Assembly (NCBI RefSeq): GCF_014763045.1
Contig: NZ_JACTAG010000002.1
Coordinates: forward strand, 1,240,001-1,304,000
DNA length: 64,000 nt
Direction of reading: 5' to 3'
DNA from: Sulfitobacter aestuariivivens
Lineage (GTDB): Bacteria; Pseudomonadota; Alphaproteobacteria; Rhodobacterales; Rhodobacteraceae
Part shown: positions 1 to 7,940 of the stretch, one piece after another
Position numbering within the stretch: the stretch's first letter is position 1
Layout: every line of letters starts with the position of its first letter
The notes under the pieces: generated by a model
The model's database searches: none
What the model saw: only the letters and a program-made list of their open reading frames with translations
What the model was told of the DNA's origin: nothing
Translations under genes and position numbers: made by a program

Positions 1-2
1 TT

Positions 3-911
3 GTGATCCGGGGCGACATCGCCGAGGATCTTTCAGTCATGGCGTTTTCTGCCCGCACTGCAAACAGCGCCAAAACCGCTGGGAATGCGCGACTGTTGGG
101 CAATTCGGTCACAGTCGAAGGACCGGTAGCTGGTGCTTTGTCGGTGATCGGCCGGGACGTCATTCTGAATGCACCCATCACAGGAGATGTGCGTGTTTTG
201 GCGCAGACTCTCTCTTTCGGACCGGAAGCGGTGGTTTCTGGCACGCTTACCTATAGTACCAACGAAAAGATCAAGGTGCCGGTGCGCGTGGCATCAGAGG
301 ATCGCGTGAAGTTCGAAAAGGTTTCTGGCGGACAGATCTTTGAGGAATGGCAGGACGTCACCAAAGATATGCCTGCGCTGCCTACTTTCGCTTCAATGAT
401 GTTCGGCTTCATCGTTTCGCTGCTGTTCTTCCTCGCTCTTGGCGCACTGATGCTGGGGTTCATGCCCAAGCGGCTAGCACGCATGCGGCGCAGCATCGCG
501 GCGGCACCCGGTCAGACATTCATGCTCGGTGTGATTGGTCTTTCCATGCTCTTTGGCATCGTCCTGGTGACCGCGCTTACCATCGTTGGTCTGCCTTTCG
601 TTCCTATCGCCATTCTTGCCATCGTGGTGGCCTGGGTTCTTGGTTATGCCTTGGGTGCTTACAGCGTCGCTATGCGTCTTTGGACTGGTCTGGGCGGGGC
701 GGATGACCCGAGTAATCTCGCGCGGCTTGCAATCCTTGCCGGAGCGATCACATCTATCGCACTTCTGAACTTTATTCCATTTGTGGGCTGGGTTGCGAAT
801 TACACACTTGTGCTGCTTGGCGTCGGTGCGATGACCCGCGCTGTGTTCCAATCGCTCATTGGAACCCCCGATGTGGTTCTCGATGTCGACATGAAACCGA
901 TCAAAGACTGA
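3..911 (+). CDS. Bactofilin-like/beta-helix membrane protein, 5' end cut by window
   Basis: The visible 302 residues start with repetitive short strands (about residues 1-80, with phrases such as 'VEGPVAGALSVIGRDV' and 'APITGDVRVLAQ'), which is the look of a polymer-forming right-handed beta-helix. Four hydrophobic segments follow (about residues 130-290), so the C-terminal half is membrane-embedded. A GTG at position 3 could be read as the start, but the frame is open to the window edge and a signal peptide is missing, so the true start is probably upstream. It ends 21 bp before the DUF2267 gene on the same strand and may be co-transcribed with it. Function is unknown; an envelope scaffold role is inference. 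Confidence 0.6.
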   Translation: MIRGDIAEDLSVMAFSARTANSAKTAGNARLLGNSVTVEGPVAGALSVIGRDVILNAPITGDVRVLAQTLSFGPEAVVSGTLTYSTNEKIKVPVRVASEDRVKFEKVSGGQIFEEWQDVTKDMPALPTFASMMFGFIVSLLFFLALGALMLGFMPKRLARMRRSIAAAPGQTFMLGVIGLSMLFGIVLVTALTIVGLPFVPIAILAIVVAWVLGYALGAYSVAMRLWTGLGGADDPSNLARLAILAGAITSIALLNFIPFVGWVANYTLVLLGVGAMTRAVFQSLIGTPDVVLDVDMKPIKD

Positions 912-932
912 CCTAAGAACAGGAGAAAACCC

Positions 933-1364
933 ATGACCGCACAAGGTTTGGAGGTCATCGACCAGAGTGTCTATCTGACCCATGAGTGGATCAACGAGCT
1001 GGCAGGGCGGCTGGACTGGTCATCAAAGCGCTCCGCCCTTCGGCTTATGCGCGTGACCCTGCACCGCATCCGCGATCACCTGTTGGTCGATGAAGTGGCT
1101 CAGTTCTCGGCGCAACTGCCCGTGATGATCCGGGGGTTCTTCTTTGAAAGCTGGGTGCCAAAAGACACGCCGATTAAAGAGAGGCACGCGGAGGACTTTA
1201 TCGCCTTCATACGGCATCAGATGGGTGAAACGGCAGAGTATCGTGGTCAGGATGACATCAAATGCGTATTTGATCTTCTCAATGCGAGGATCAGCCGGGG
1301 CGAAGTCGAAGACATTCGGGCGAGCCTGCCGCAAGATCTGCGCGACCTGTGGCCTGCTCCTTAA
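933..1364 (+). CDS. DUF2267 domain protein
   Basis: A 143-residue soluble protein matching the DUF2267 family along its whole length (helical, with 'LDWSSKRSALRLMRVTLHRI' near residue 30 and 'MIRGFFFESW' near residue 75). The start is set by an AGGAG ribosome binding site nine bases upstream of ATG. The family has no settled biochemical role, but it is often found with stress and low-oxygen genes, which fits the neighbourhood. A clear hairpin terminator follows seven bases after the stop codon. Identity of the family is fairly sure; function is not known. Confidence 0.8.
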   Translation: MTAQGLEVIDQSVYLTHEWINELAGRLDWSSKRSALRLMRVTLHRIRDHLLVDEVAQFSAQLPVMIRGFFFESWVPKDTPIKERHAEDFIAFIRHQMGETAEYRGQDDIKCVFDLLNARISRGEVEDIRASLPQDLRDLWPAP

Positions 1365-1370
1365 AACATC

Positions 1371-1402
1371 AAAGCCACGCAAGTGTTGCGTGGCTTTTTC
1401 TT
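1371..1402. terminator. Intrinsic terminator between convergent genes
   Basis: Perfect 12-bp stem (AAAGCCACGCAA / TTGCGTGGCTTT) with a 3-base GTG loop, followed by TTCTTA on the plus strand. It lies between the DUF2267 gene and the convergent FixK-like gene, and its A-rich left arm also gives a U tract on the minus strand, so it probably serves both. Confidence 0.9.
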
Positions 1403-1425
1403 ACGGGTTAGCGACGCCGACAAAT

Positions 1426-2100
1426 TCAGTCGTGGTCGCCTTCTGCAAGGCTCAGCAACGCTGTCGGGCGTTGGATGATGATCGTATGGATATTGTCGAT
1501 TGTAATGATCCGGCTCTTGCGTAGTTGCGTGAATGTGCGGCTAACGGTTTCCGTGGTCAGACCCAGAAAGTCGGCGATGTCCGAGCGGCTCATTGGCAAG
1601 GTGATCTGACGGTATGCACCTAGATCTTCGCCAACACGCTTTGAAAGGACGCAAAGGAAAGAAGCGAGCTTTTCCGTCGCGGACTTGCGCCCCAACATCA
1701 TGAAATGATCCTGCATCGCGCTGATTTCACGCAATGCTGCTTGTAGCAGGGCACAGTGCAGTTCAGGATCGCCTTCGCCGTTTTCCAGGTGGGACCGGCG
1801 GAAGGGTTGCAAGCGGACGTCGGTAAGCGCCTCGCAATCGGTGTGGTGCAGATCATTGGCCGGGAAACCGACGATGTCGCCGGGATACCCAAAAGCAATG
1901 ACCTGTCGGCGGCCATCCGCCAGCAACCGGGTCAACCGCAGCACGCCGCTTGTGACCTGATAGAGCCATTCGACCTCATCACCCTCAAAATACAGGTAAG
2001 CGCCGGATTTCAGGCGCGCCTCTGCAGTTTTAGGTGTTGCGCTGGCAAGAGGTGCTATGGAAGCTTCGATGGTGCATTCGCTTGGAATCGTGACATACAT
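1426..2100 (-). CDS. FixK/FNR-like Crp-family transcription regulator
   Basis: A 224-residue Crp/Fnr protein: cyclic-nucleotide-binding fold at residues 25-120, long dimer helix 120-150, winged HTH 165-215. The recognition helix reads T-T-E-T-V-S-R (E184, S187, R188), the E-x-x-S-R signature used by FNR and FixK to read TTGAT-N4-ATCAA. The N-terminal cysteine cluster of oxygen-sensing FNR is absent (only Cys9 near the N terminus, then Cys89, Cys116, Cys150), so it should not bind the 4Fe-4S cluster. That makes it FixK-like: its activity would be set by expression or modification. GGAGGT upstream of ATG fixes the start. It is the best candidate for binding the boxes listed between 4603 and 20744; that link is inferred. 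Confidence 0.85.
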   Translation of the reverse strand: MYVTIPSECTIEASIAPLASATPKTAEARLKSGAYLYFEGDEVEWLYQVTSGVLRLTRLLADGRRQVIAFGYPGDIVGFPANDLHHTDCEALTDVRLQPFRRSHLENGEGDPELHCALLQAALREISAMQDHFMMLGRKSATEKLASFLCVLSKRVGEDLGAYRQITLPMSRSDIADFLGLTTETVSRTFTQLRKSRIITIDNIHTIIIQRPTALLSLAEGDHD

Positions 2101-2175
2101 TCGTGCAGACCTCCGTGTAAAGCTGAGGTCATCTTGATGTGTATGTGTAATTCAGCTTATGGTTCACCTGCTAAA

Positions 2176-2195
2176 TTTTGTATCGTTTTGTATCG
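2176..2195. promoter_or_regulatory. Tandem 10-bp direct repeat upstream of response regulator
   Basis: TTTTGTATCG occurs twice back to back, one helical turn apart, in the 171-bp space between the divergent FixK-like and response-regulator genes. OmpR/PhoB-type regulators commonly bind direct repeats with about one-turn spacing, so this is a candidate operator for the downstream regulator, possibly autoregulatory. Confidence 0.5.
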
Positions 2196-2271
2196 TGCGC
2201 TTCTTTCTCACTGCAATTTACACGAAGGCTCGGACAATTTTCTGCATCCCAAGCGCAAATAATGAGACCTT

Positions 2272-3027
2272 ATGAAAGATCAGAGGATTCTTGTTGTTGA
2301 GGATGATCAAAAGATCAGAAACCTCTTGCGAAATGTGCTTGAGGACGAAGGTGCGCGCGTAATCGAGGCGGAAACAAGCGCCGAGGTCATGCGGGCAGTT
2401 GCAGACAAACGTCTAAGCTTAATCACGTTGGATCTACAGCTGGGCGCTGACAATGGGGTGGATATCGCCCGCCGGATCCGGGCTGTTTCACAGGTGCCCA
2501 TCATCATGGTGACGGGCAAAGATGATGTGATTGATCGGGTTGTCGGGCTTGAGATCGGCGCGGACGATTACATCATCAAACCATTTCATGTGCGCGAGTT
2601 GATTGCCCGTATCCGAAGTGTATTGCGCAGATCCGGCGCACCCGCACGTACCACAGAGATAGATGCGATAGCGGGTAGCGCGCACTTCAGCTTTGACGGA
2701 ATGACCGCTTTCCCCGACCGGCTTGAGCTTATCGACAGGGAGAACGTGCCGTGTGATCTGACCAGTGGCGATTTCAGGCTGCTGAATGTGTTTCTGAACA
2801 ATCCTAAGCGCGTTCTGTCACGCGATCAGCTGATGGATCTCACCGGGGGCGTCGAATGGAGCCCGCTGGACCGGACGATCGACAATCAGGTCGCTCGCCT
2901 TCGCAAGAAGATCGAGCGCGATCCCTCAAGCCCCAAACTTATCAAGACGGTGCGTGGGATCGGTTATACCTTTGCCAGTGACGTGAGAGCTATTCAGCCA
3001 TCGGCTGAACCGGCCAAAAGCGCCTGA
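2272..3027 (+). CDS. OmpR/PhoB-family response regulator
   Basis: 251 residues. Receiver domain about 5-115 with the acidic pair D11/D12, phospho-acceptor D54 in 'LITLDLQLG', and the conserved K103 in 'YIIKPF'. Winged-helix DNA-binding domain about 140-240, ending in 'VRGIGYTF', the usual OmpR-type wing. The gene points away from the FixK-like gene and converges on the FixL-like hybrid kinase, overlapping its 3' end by 34 bp. Neighbourhood suggests the kinase and this regulator work together, but a true FixJ partner would have a NarL/LuxR output domain, so the pairing would be unusual. Family assignment is secure; the partner is inferred. Confidence 0.9.
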   Translation: MKDQRILVVEDDQKIRNLLRNVLEDEGARVIEAETSAEVMRAVADKRLSLITLDLQLGADNGVDIARRIRAVSQVPIIMVTGKDDVIDRVVGLEIGADDYIIKPFHVRELIARIRSVLRRSGAPARTTEIDAIAGSAHFSFDGMTAFPDRLELIDRENVPCDLTSGDFRLLNVFLNNPKRVLSRDQLMDLTGGVEWSPLDRTIDNQVARLRKKIERDPSSPKLIKTVRGIGYTFASDVRAIQPSAEPAKSA

Positions 3028-4544
3028 AGCCGCTGCGCCAGTTCGGATTGACGGTAGGGCTTGTGCAGGATGTCAAAATGAATGTCATGGGCCAAATCGC
3101 CGGTGATCACATCACTCGCATATCCGGAGGTCAGCAAGACTTTGAGCTTTGGAAACTCAGCGGCGATTTTGGCCGCCAGATCATAGCCGTTCAACGTGCC
3201 TGGCATGACAAGATCGGAGAATACCAGATCGACATCTGCGCCGGCCTTCAGCATCTCATAAGCCCGGTCACCATTCTCGGCGTGTAGTGTGGCAAAACCG
3301 AGATCGCGAATGCGTTCAATCGACAGTTTTCGCACACGCTCATTGTCCTCTACAATTAGGATTGTCTCGCCATTGCCGCGTGGTGGTTCTTGTCGTTTCA
3401 CGGCTTTTGGGTATACGCCATCCGCTTCAGTTTCATGCTCCACTGCCGGAAAATAGAGACCGAAACTCGACCCCAAACCCAGCTCGCTGTAGAGTGTCAC
3501 GTGGCCGCCGGACTGGCGTACAAATCCGTAGACCATCGCCAATCCTAAGCCCGTGCCACCGTTCTCGGCTTTGGTGGTAAAGAACGGCTCAAACGCGCGG
3601 CGCTGCGCCTCAAGGCTCATGCCTGCGCCATCGTCGCTGACAGACAGCCGCACATAGTTGCCTGGTTGAATATCTGTTTCCTGAGCCATATAGCTGTCGT
3701 CAATCGTGACATTTGCGATGGAGACCAGCAGTTCGCCACCCGCGCCCATAGCGTCACGCGCATTCAGCGCAAGGTTCATCAGGGCGGATTGCAGCTGAAC
3801 CGGGTCGATCATGACCATATCAAGTTCCGCGGCGAAGTCCGTTTTGATGCGGTAGGTCGCGCCAATGGTGCGTTTTAGCAGTGTCAGTGTTTTCGCGCAC
3901 AACTCCCGCAAATCTGATCTCACTGGTTTGAGGTTGCTGCGCCGCGCAAACACCATCAGCCGCGTCGTCAGATCTGCACCCATCTCAGCGGATTCGAGCG
4001 CGTCTTTAATCAGGGGCATCTGATGTTCGTCAGCACCGCGCATCTCCAGCAGTTCGAGGTTACCGACGATCACGGTCAGCAGGTTGTTGAAGTCATGCGC
4101 GATGCCGCCTGTCATTTTTCCTATAGCATCAAGCCGCTGAGAACGTGCCAGTGCTTCTTCGGTCGCCTTGCGGTTGGTGAGGTCATGCAGGATGCCGATA
4201 AAAATGCGCGTTCCTTCGACCTGACTATGCCCGACAGACAGATGCAGCGGAAAGACCGAACCATCCTTGCGCTGTCCTTCAACATCGCGGCCAATGTCGA
4301 TGATCCGCTTTTCGCCTGTTTTGATGTGATGTGCCATGAAGCCGTCATGCAGCATGCCCAGAGCCTCGGGCATCAGCATGTTGACGCTCTGGCCCAGCAT
4401 TTCGGTCAAATCAAACTGAAACATGCGCGCTGCGGCGGCATTCGCCCGGAGAATTTTCCCTGTTTGGTCCGATACGACCATGGCATCTACGGCTACTTCC
4501 ATGATGGCGTGCAAAATGGCGACGTCTGTTGCTGTATCGACCAT
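2994..4544 (-). CDS. FixL-like haem-PAS hybrid sensor histidine kinase
   Basis: 516 residues, no membrane segment. PAS domain 10-125; HisKA-type dimerisation domain with phospho-acceptor H150 in 'GGIAHDFNNLL'; HATPase domain about 250-370 with N box N261/D264 and G box 'GTGLGLAM'; C-terminal receiver about 392-512 with acceptor D444 and K495. The PAS domain follows FixL closely: 'GQSVNMLMPE', then H66 in 'LHDGF', 'KRIIDIGR' with R86, and 'FPLHLSVG'. H66 and R86 are exactly 20 residues apart, as are the haem ligand His200 and regulatory Arg220 of Bradyrhizobium FixL. A soluble O2-sensing kinase is therefore likely. The ATG at 4544 is chosen because AAAGAGGAC precedes it and because a longer frame starting at 4616 would run through a perfect FNR box. 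Confidence 0.88.
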   Translation of the reverse strand: MVDTATDVAILHAIMEVAVDAMVVSDQTGKILRANAAAARMFQFDLTEMLGQSVNMLMPEALGMLHDGFMAHHIKTGEKRIIDIGRDVEGQRKDGSVFPLHLSVGHSQVEGTRIFIGILHDLTNRKATEEALARSQRLDAIGKMTGGIAHDFNNLLTVIVGNLELLEMRGADEHQMPLIKDALESAEMGADLTTRLMVFARRSNLKPVRSDLRELCAKTLTLLKRTIGATYRIKTDFAAELDMVMIDPVQLQSALMNLALNARDAMGAGGELLVSIANVTIDDSYMAQETDIQPGNYVRLSVSDDGAGMSLEAQRRAFEPFFTTKAENGGTGLGLAMVYGFVRQSGGHVTLYSELGLGSSFGLYFPAVEHETEADGVYPKAVKRQEPPRGNGETILIVEDNERVRKLSIERIRDLGFATLHAENGDRAYEMLKAGADVDLVFSDLVMPGTLNGYDLAAKIAAEFPKLKVLLTSGYASDVITGDLAHDIHFDILHKPYRQSELAQRLQALLAGSADG

Positions 4545-4602
4545 GGCGGGTGTCCTCTTTGTCAAACACTGCCAAATGCTGCGCCTTGGGCGCAAGGCGG
4601 AA

Positions 4603-4616
4603 TTGATTTGCATCAA
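4603..4616. promoter_or_regulatory. Perfect FNR/FixK box upstream of FixL-like kinase
   Basis: TTGATTTGCATCAA matches TTGAT-N4-ATCAA exactly. Its centre is 65.5 bp from the kinase ATG at 4544. A weak -10-like CAGCAT (minus strand, 4576-4581) is centred 31 bp away. The other about 290 bp of this intergenic stretch (4617-4907) show no convincing gene. Confidence 0.8.
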
Positions 4617-4907
4617 GTGCTCATCGCTTGGTCTCGCGCATCTGGAGACATCAGGTGCCGCATGGCGTTGCCGCTCCTGAATCCTTGCAGCAAGGCTATA
4701 GAATTGGTGCGGATCTGATCATCGCTGTGCGTCGCGGATAGTGCAGCACTTTCAGTGTGGTCCTATGCAGCACGACGCAACGTGTAAATCGCCTGGCCAA
4801 ATGCGCTTGCCTGTAAATCATTTGGTTGAGGTCATTGAGCAGACGAACAAGGACGTTCATCAACGATAGTACCCGCCGGTCCGAATTCACGTCGGGCTGT
4901 TATTTTT

Positions 4908-6035
4908 TTATCCTAAGGATTGTGCGGTTTGATTTAGGCAGGCGGTCAAGTCAGACAAGGTGATCACGCCTAGCAACTGGTGGCCTTCAACAACCATGAA
5001 TTTGCGCTTGCCCGTCTTCCCGATCCTTTCCATGAGGTCTGAAAGAAGGGTTTTCGGCGAAACCATGTCTTCGTCATGCAAGCCAACAAATACATCTCCG
5101 ACCCGGGTGCTTGCCCAATTTTCGCGGTCAATACCTGAGAGAACAGAGCCGTCGATATGGCCAAGAAGTACGGACCCTTCGGTCACCGGAACAAAGGTGA
5201 GACTGTGGTGTAGCATGATCTGGTTGACGAAAGCAGCTAACGTCATATCTGGGTGTGCCGTGATCGGGTCGCGCGTCATCAGGGCTTGCACTCTGTGCCC
5301 TTCGAACACGGATTTGCTGAGTTGGCTCGTGTACGTGGCACGCGCCGCTATCAGGACAAAGCCACCGATCATGATCTGCCATAGGCCCGTGAAAATCGCA
5401 CCCTGAAATAGAGCGGCTATGCCAAACGCCATCAGGAAGTACGCAAAGAATATGCCCGACCGTGCTGCTGTCCGGGTTGACGCGAGCACATCACCCGATC
5501 GATGCCACAGATAGGCGCGTAACACACGACCCCCATCAAGCGGGAAGGCAGGAACCATATTAAACACCGCCAGCACCAGATTTATCAACGCCAGATAAAA
5601 CAGCACTGAAATCAAAGCAGGTGGCAAGTCTATCAGGGTAGCCGCTCCTGACAGGCTCCAAAACCCCACCGCAAGTGCCAAAGACATTAACGGACCGGCA
5701 ATCGAGATCCAGAATTCAGTCAGCCCGGATTTTGGTTCGGCTTCAAGCTCAGCAACGCCGCCAAATAGAAAAAGGGTGATGGACTTGATTGGCACGCCCA
5801 GATGGCGGGCAACGACCGAATGGGCCAATTCATGGAGCAATAAGGAGGCGAAAAGCCCCAGCATGGCAATGATAGCCATCGCCAAATAGGCTTGCGGGGA
5901 ACGCCCGGGCAGCGCGTCCGGGAAGAACTGTTGTGATAAGCTCCAAGTAACGAGGGCCGCTATGATGAGCCAACTGGGATCGACCTTGATGTCGAACTTG
6001 TTGATTGAGAATAGTTTTATGGCGTTTGTGAACAT
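4908..6035 (-). CDS. Site-2-type membrane metalloprotease (M50) with CBS pair
   Basis: 375 residues. Several membrane segments over about residues 15-225 contain the zinc motif HELAH (in 'LLLHELAHSVV') and the second metal motif 'NMVPAFPLDGGR', both typical of S2P/M50 proteases. The C-terminal 130 residues form two CBS repeats ('VQALMTRDPITAHPDMTL' and 'LLGVITLSDL'). Such CBS-tethered proteases cleave substrates within the membrane; CBS domains probably sense adenylates. The substrate is not evident. The start at 6035 (Met before 'FTNAIKLFS') has AAGGA upstream, and the alternative start at 6098 would overlap an FNR-like box. Family sure, role inferred. Confidence 0.88.
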   Translation of the reverse strand: MFTNAIKLFSINKFDIKVDPSWLIIAALVTWSLSQQFFPDALPGRSPQAYLAMAIIAMLGLFASLLLHELAHSVVARHLGVPIKSITLFLFGGVAELEAEPKSGLTEFWISIAGPLMSLALAVGFWSLSGAATLIDLPPALISVLFYLALINLVLAVFNMVPAFPLDGGRVLRAYLWHRSGDVLASTRTAARSGIFFAYFLMAFGIAALFQGAIFTGLWQIMIGGFVLIAARATYTSQLSKSVFEGHRVQALMTRDPITAHPDMTLAAFVNQIMLHHSLTFVPVTEGSVLLGHIDGSVLSGIDRENWASTRVGDVFVGLHDEDMVSPKTLLSDLMERIGKTGKRKFMVVEGHQLLGVITLSDLTACLNQTAQSLG

Positions 6036-6084
6036 ACTAGAGCCCGTCCTTGCGGTGATCTTATCGGGGCGCAGGTGCATAAGA

Positions 6085-6098
6085 TTGACATCGCTCAA
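6085..6098. promoter_or_regulatory. FNR-like box upstream of the M50/CBS protease
   Basis: TTGACATCGCTCAA, two departures from consensus, one in each half-site. A -10-like TAAGAT on the minus strand (6058-6063) is centred 31 bp from the box centre, and the gene starts 56 bp away. Half-sites plus spacing make it credible despite the mismatches. Confidence 0.55.
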
Positions 6099-6104
6099 AA
6101 ACGA

Positions 6105-6821
6105 TTATCTGGGATGGAATAATCCCCCTACGCCATATGCAAGAAGCGCTGCCGTCCCGCCGATGACCAGAGTCTCCAAGCCTGAACGCCACCATGGAGA
6201 TAACGACCACCTGCTCTTGCCTGCGCCAATCAGAAAGAATGTTAAAAGCGTCGCATAGACTGATAAAGCGAACGGGTTTGATAGGCCAAAAACGAATGGG
6301 ATCAGCGGCACAGCACCCGCCAATAAGAAGGCAACAAATGTCGCTATTGCCGCGCGCACGGGATGAGGATCATGGCGCGTAAGGCCATATTCATCCGTGA
6401 GCATAAGCCCGATCCATTTCTCCTTGCTCTGCGCAATGGCGTTTGTTGCCTGATCCAGAACGGTGCCAGAAAGCCCGCGCAACGCGAGGATTTGGCGCAG
6501 CTCTTCACGCTCGCCTTCGGGGTAGTGCGCTATGTGGGCTTCCTCGATCTGGATGATGCGCTTGCGGTCATCAAGTTCGGCCTTGGTGCCGGAAAAATTG
6601 CTCGCCGCCATGGAAAACCCATCGGCTAAAATGTTGGCCAGCCCCAGAGCCACAATGATGCTATGCGATAGGCCTGCGCCCTCGACCCCGGCGACAATGG
6701 CAAAAGTAGTCACCGCACCGTCGATACCGCCATAAATCATATCTTTCACCGGGCTGTATCTAATGCCTTGAGAAAGACGCTCTGTGACTTCCTGTGGATG
6801 GTGCCCGTGATCCTTAGTCAT
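6105..6821 (-). CDS. VIT1/CCC1-family transporter
   Basis: 238 residues. The N-terminal part 'VKDMIYGGIDGAVTTFAIVAGVEGAGLS' and 'LADGFSMAASNF' is the hallmark of the VIT1/CCC1 family (Fe2+/Mn2+ transport into stores in yeast and plants; roles in bacteria vary). A cytosolic loop of about residues 75-150 is followed by three hydrophobic segments. The N terminus is His-rich ('KDHGHHPQ'). No Shine-Dalgarno precedes the chosen ATG at 6821; a -10-like TATTAT ends about seven bases upstream, so the message could be leaderless. A longer frame exists to 6932 but would run through the FNR-like box. The metal is not determinable from sequence. Confidence 0.82.
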   Translation of the reverse strand: MTKDHGHHPQEVTERLSQGIRYSPVKDMIYGGIDGAVTTFAIVAGVEGAGLSHSIIVALGLANILADGFSMAASNFSGTKAELDDRKRIIQIEEAHIAHYPEGEREELRQILALRGLSGTVLDQATNAIAQSKEKWIGLMLTDEYGLTRHDPHPVRAAIATFVAFLLAGAVPLIPFVFGLSNPFALSVYATLLTFFLIGAGKSRWSLSPWWRSGLETLVIGGTAALLAYGVGGLFHPR

Positions 6822-6855
6822 TCTCGCATAATAGAGGAGACTTTCAGCGGCGTGA

Positions 6856-6869
6856 TTGAGCAAGATCAA
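6856..6869. promoter_or_regulatory. FNR-like box shared by divergent transporter genes
   Basis: TTGAGCAAGATCAA, one mismatch to consensus. It lies between the VIT1-like gene (start 6821, minus) and the antiporter (start 6903, plus), 41 bp from each. Minus-strand TATTAT (6828-6833) and plus-strand TATGTG (6891-6896) are centred 32 and 31 bp from the box centre. Confidence 0.65.
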
Positions 6870-6902
6870 GTGTATCGGGCGAAACCGCTTTATGTGGAAG
6901 GG

Positions 6903-7940
6903 ATGTTTTTTCCCGCAACAACGCTCGGTCAAAGTCTGCTGGGCTTCGCCACCTGCGCGACTTGCGTCTGGATTGCTGGTGCGCGGCTGGCGTATCTAGC
7001 TGATGCATTGGCGGATCGGTTCAAGCTGGCCAAATCGCTGGTCGGTTTGCTGCTGCTCTCCCTGGCAACGTCCTTACCCGAGGTCGCGACTACGCTCACC
7101 GCTGCTGTTCAGCAATCGCGCGATCTTGTGTTGAACAATCTCTTTGGCGGCATCGCTTTGCAAACGGCGATCCTCGCGATGTCAGATTTCTGGGCACGGG
7201 GCCCGATTACCAACTACCCACGCAAAGCTAACCACGCGCTTGAAGCCACGTTGCTTGTGCTTTTACTTTCCGTGGCGCTGATTATCACTAGTCTGGGTGA
7301 GACATTTGTGGTTGCTGGCGTTGGGTTGGGCAGTGTCGCCATCGCGGTGATCTACGGCGGCGCGATCTGGTTGCTCAGGCGGTATGACAACAGCAGCGAT
7401 TGGGTGCCGGTTGATTTGCCCGATCCCGATCCGCTCGCCTTTCCTGCGCCTACAGGTCTGAGCAAGGCTGGAAACGCAGCCCTGATTTGGCAGGCGTTTG
7501 CGGCCTGTGTTGCCATTTTAATCTTTGGGTTGCTGCTGGTGATTTTTGCGGAGCGGATTGCCGATCAATCGGGGCTTGGCGCCGGGTTTATTGGCGTGAC
7601 ACTGCTGGCTGCTGCGACTTCCCTACCTGAACTGACTACCAGCATCGCGGCTGTGCGCATCGGGGCGTACACCATGGCAATCTCAAACATTTTTGGAAGC
7701 AACCTGATCATGCTTGTGCTGGTTTTTCCGGCAGACATTCTGTTTCGCGCGGGGCCAATTCTGCAAGATACCTCGCGCACTGTCAGTCTGGCTCTTGGCT
7801 TTGGGTTGATGGTGACAGCAATCTATCTCACTGGATTAATCGTGCGTCGCAAACCACGGGTAAGGGACCTGGGCCTCGATTCAATCCTTGTGCTGATCAC
7901 GTTCCTAGGCAGCCTCGCGGCTTACTACTTTGTCCGGTGA
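6903..7940 (+). CDS. Sodium/calcium exchanger (CaCA) family antiporter
   Basis: 345 residues with about ten hydrophobic segments and the two inverted alpha repeats of the Ca2+/cation antiporter superfamily: 'LLLLSLATSLPEVATT' (about residues 50-65) and 'VTLLAAATSLPELTTS' (about 230-245). A hydrophilic loop separates the halves. It would exchange Ca2+ (or another cation) for Na+ or H+. The ATG at 6903 has GGAAGGG only a few bases upstream, and the frame can be opened to 6768 on paper, but that would cross the FNR-like box and the opposing gene. It converges with the Ca2+-type ATPase, overlapping it by 36 bp, so two calcium-type transporters are adjacent. Confidence 0.85.
   Translation: MFFPATTLGQSLLGFATCATCVWIAGARLAYLADALADRFKLAKSLVGLLLLSLATSLPEVATTLTAAVQQSRDLVLNNLFGGIALQTAILAMSDFWARGPITNYPRKANHALEATLLVLLLSVALIITSLGETFVVAGVGLGSVAIAVIYGGAIWLLRRYDNSSDWVPVDLPDPDPLAFPAPTGLSKAGNAALIWQAFAACVAILIFGLLLVIFAERIADQSGLGAGFIGVTLLAAATSLPELTTSIAAVRIGAYTMAISNIFGSNLIMLVLVFPADILFRAGPILQDTSRTVSLALGFGLMVTAIYLTGLIVRRKPRVRDLGLDSILVLITFLGSLAAYYFVR

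Noticed and set aside
4696..4890. 64-residue open frame between the kinase and the M50 protease
   Set aside because: No ribosome binding site, no hydrophobic or motif pattern; the gap is better explained as regulatory.
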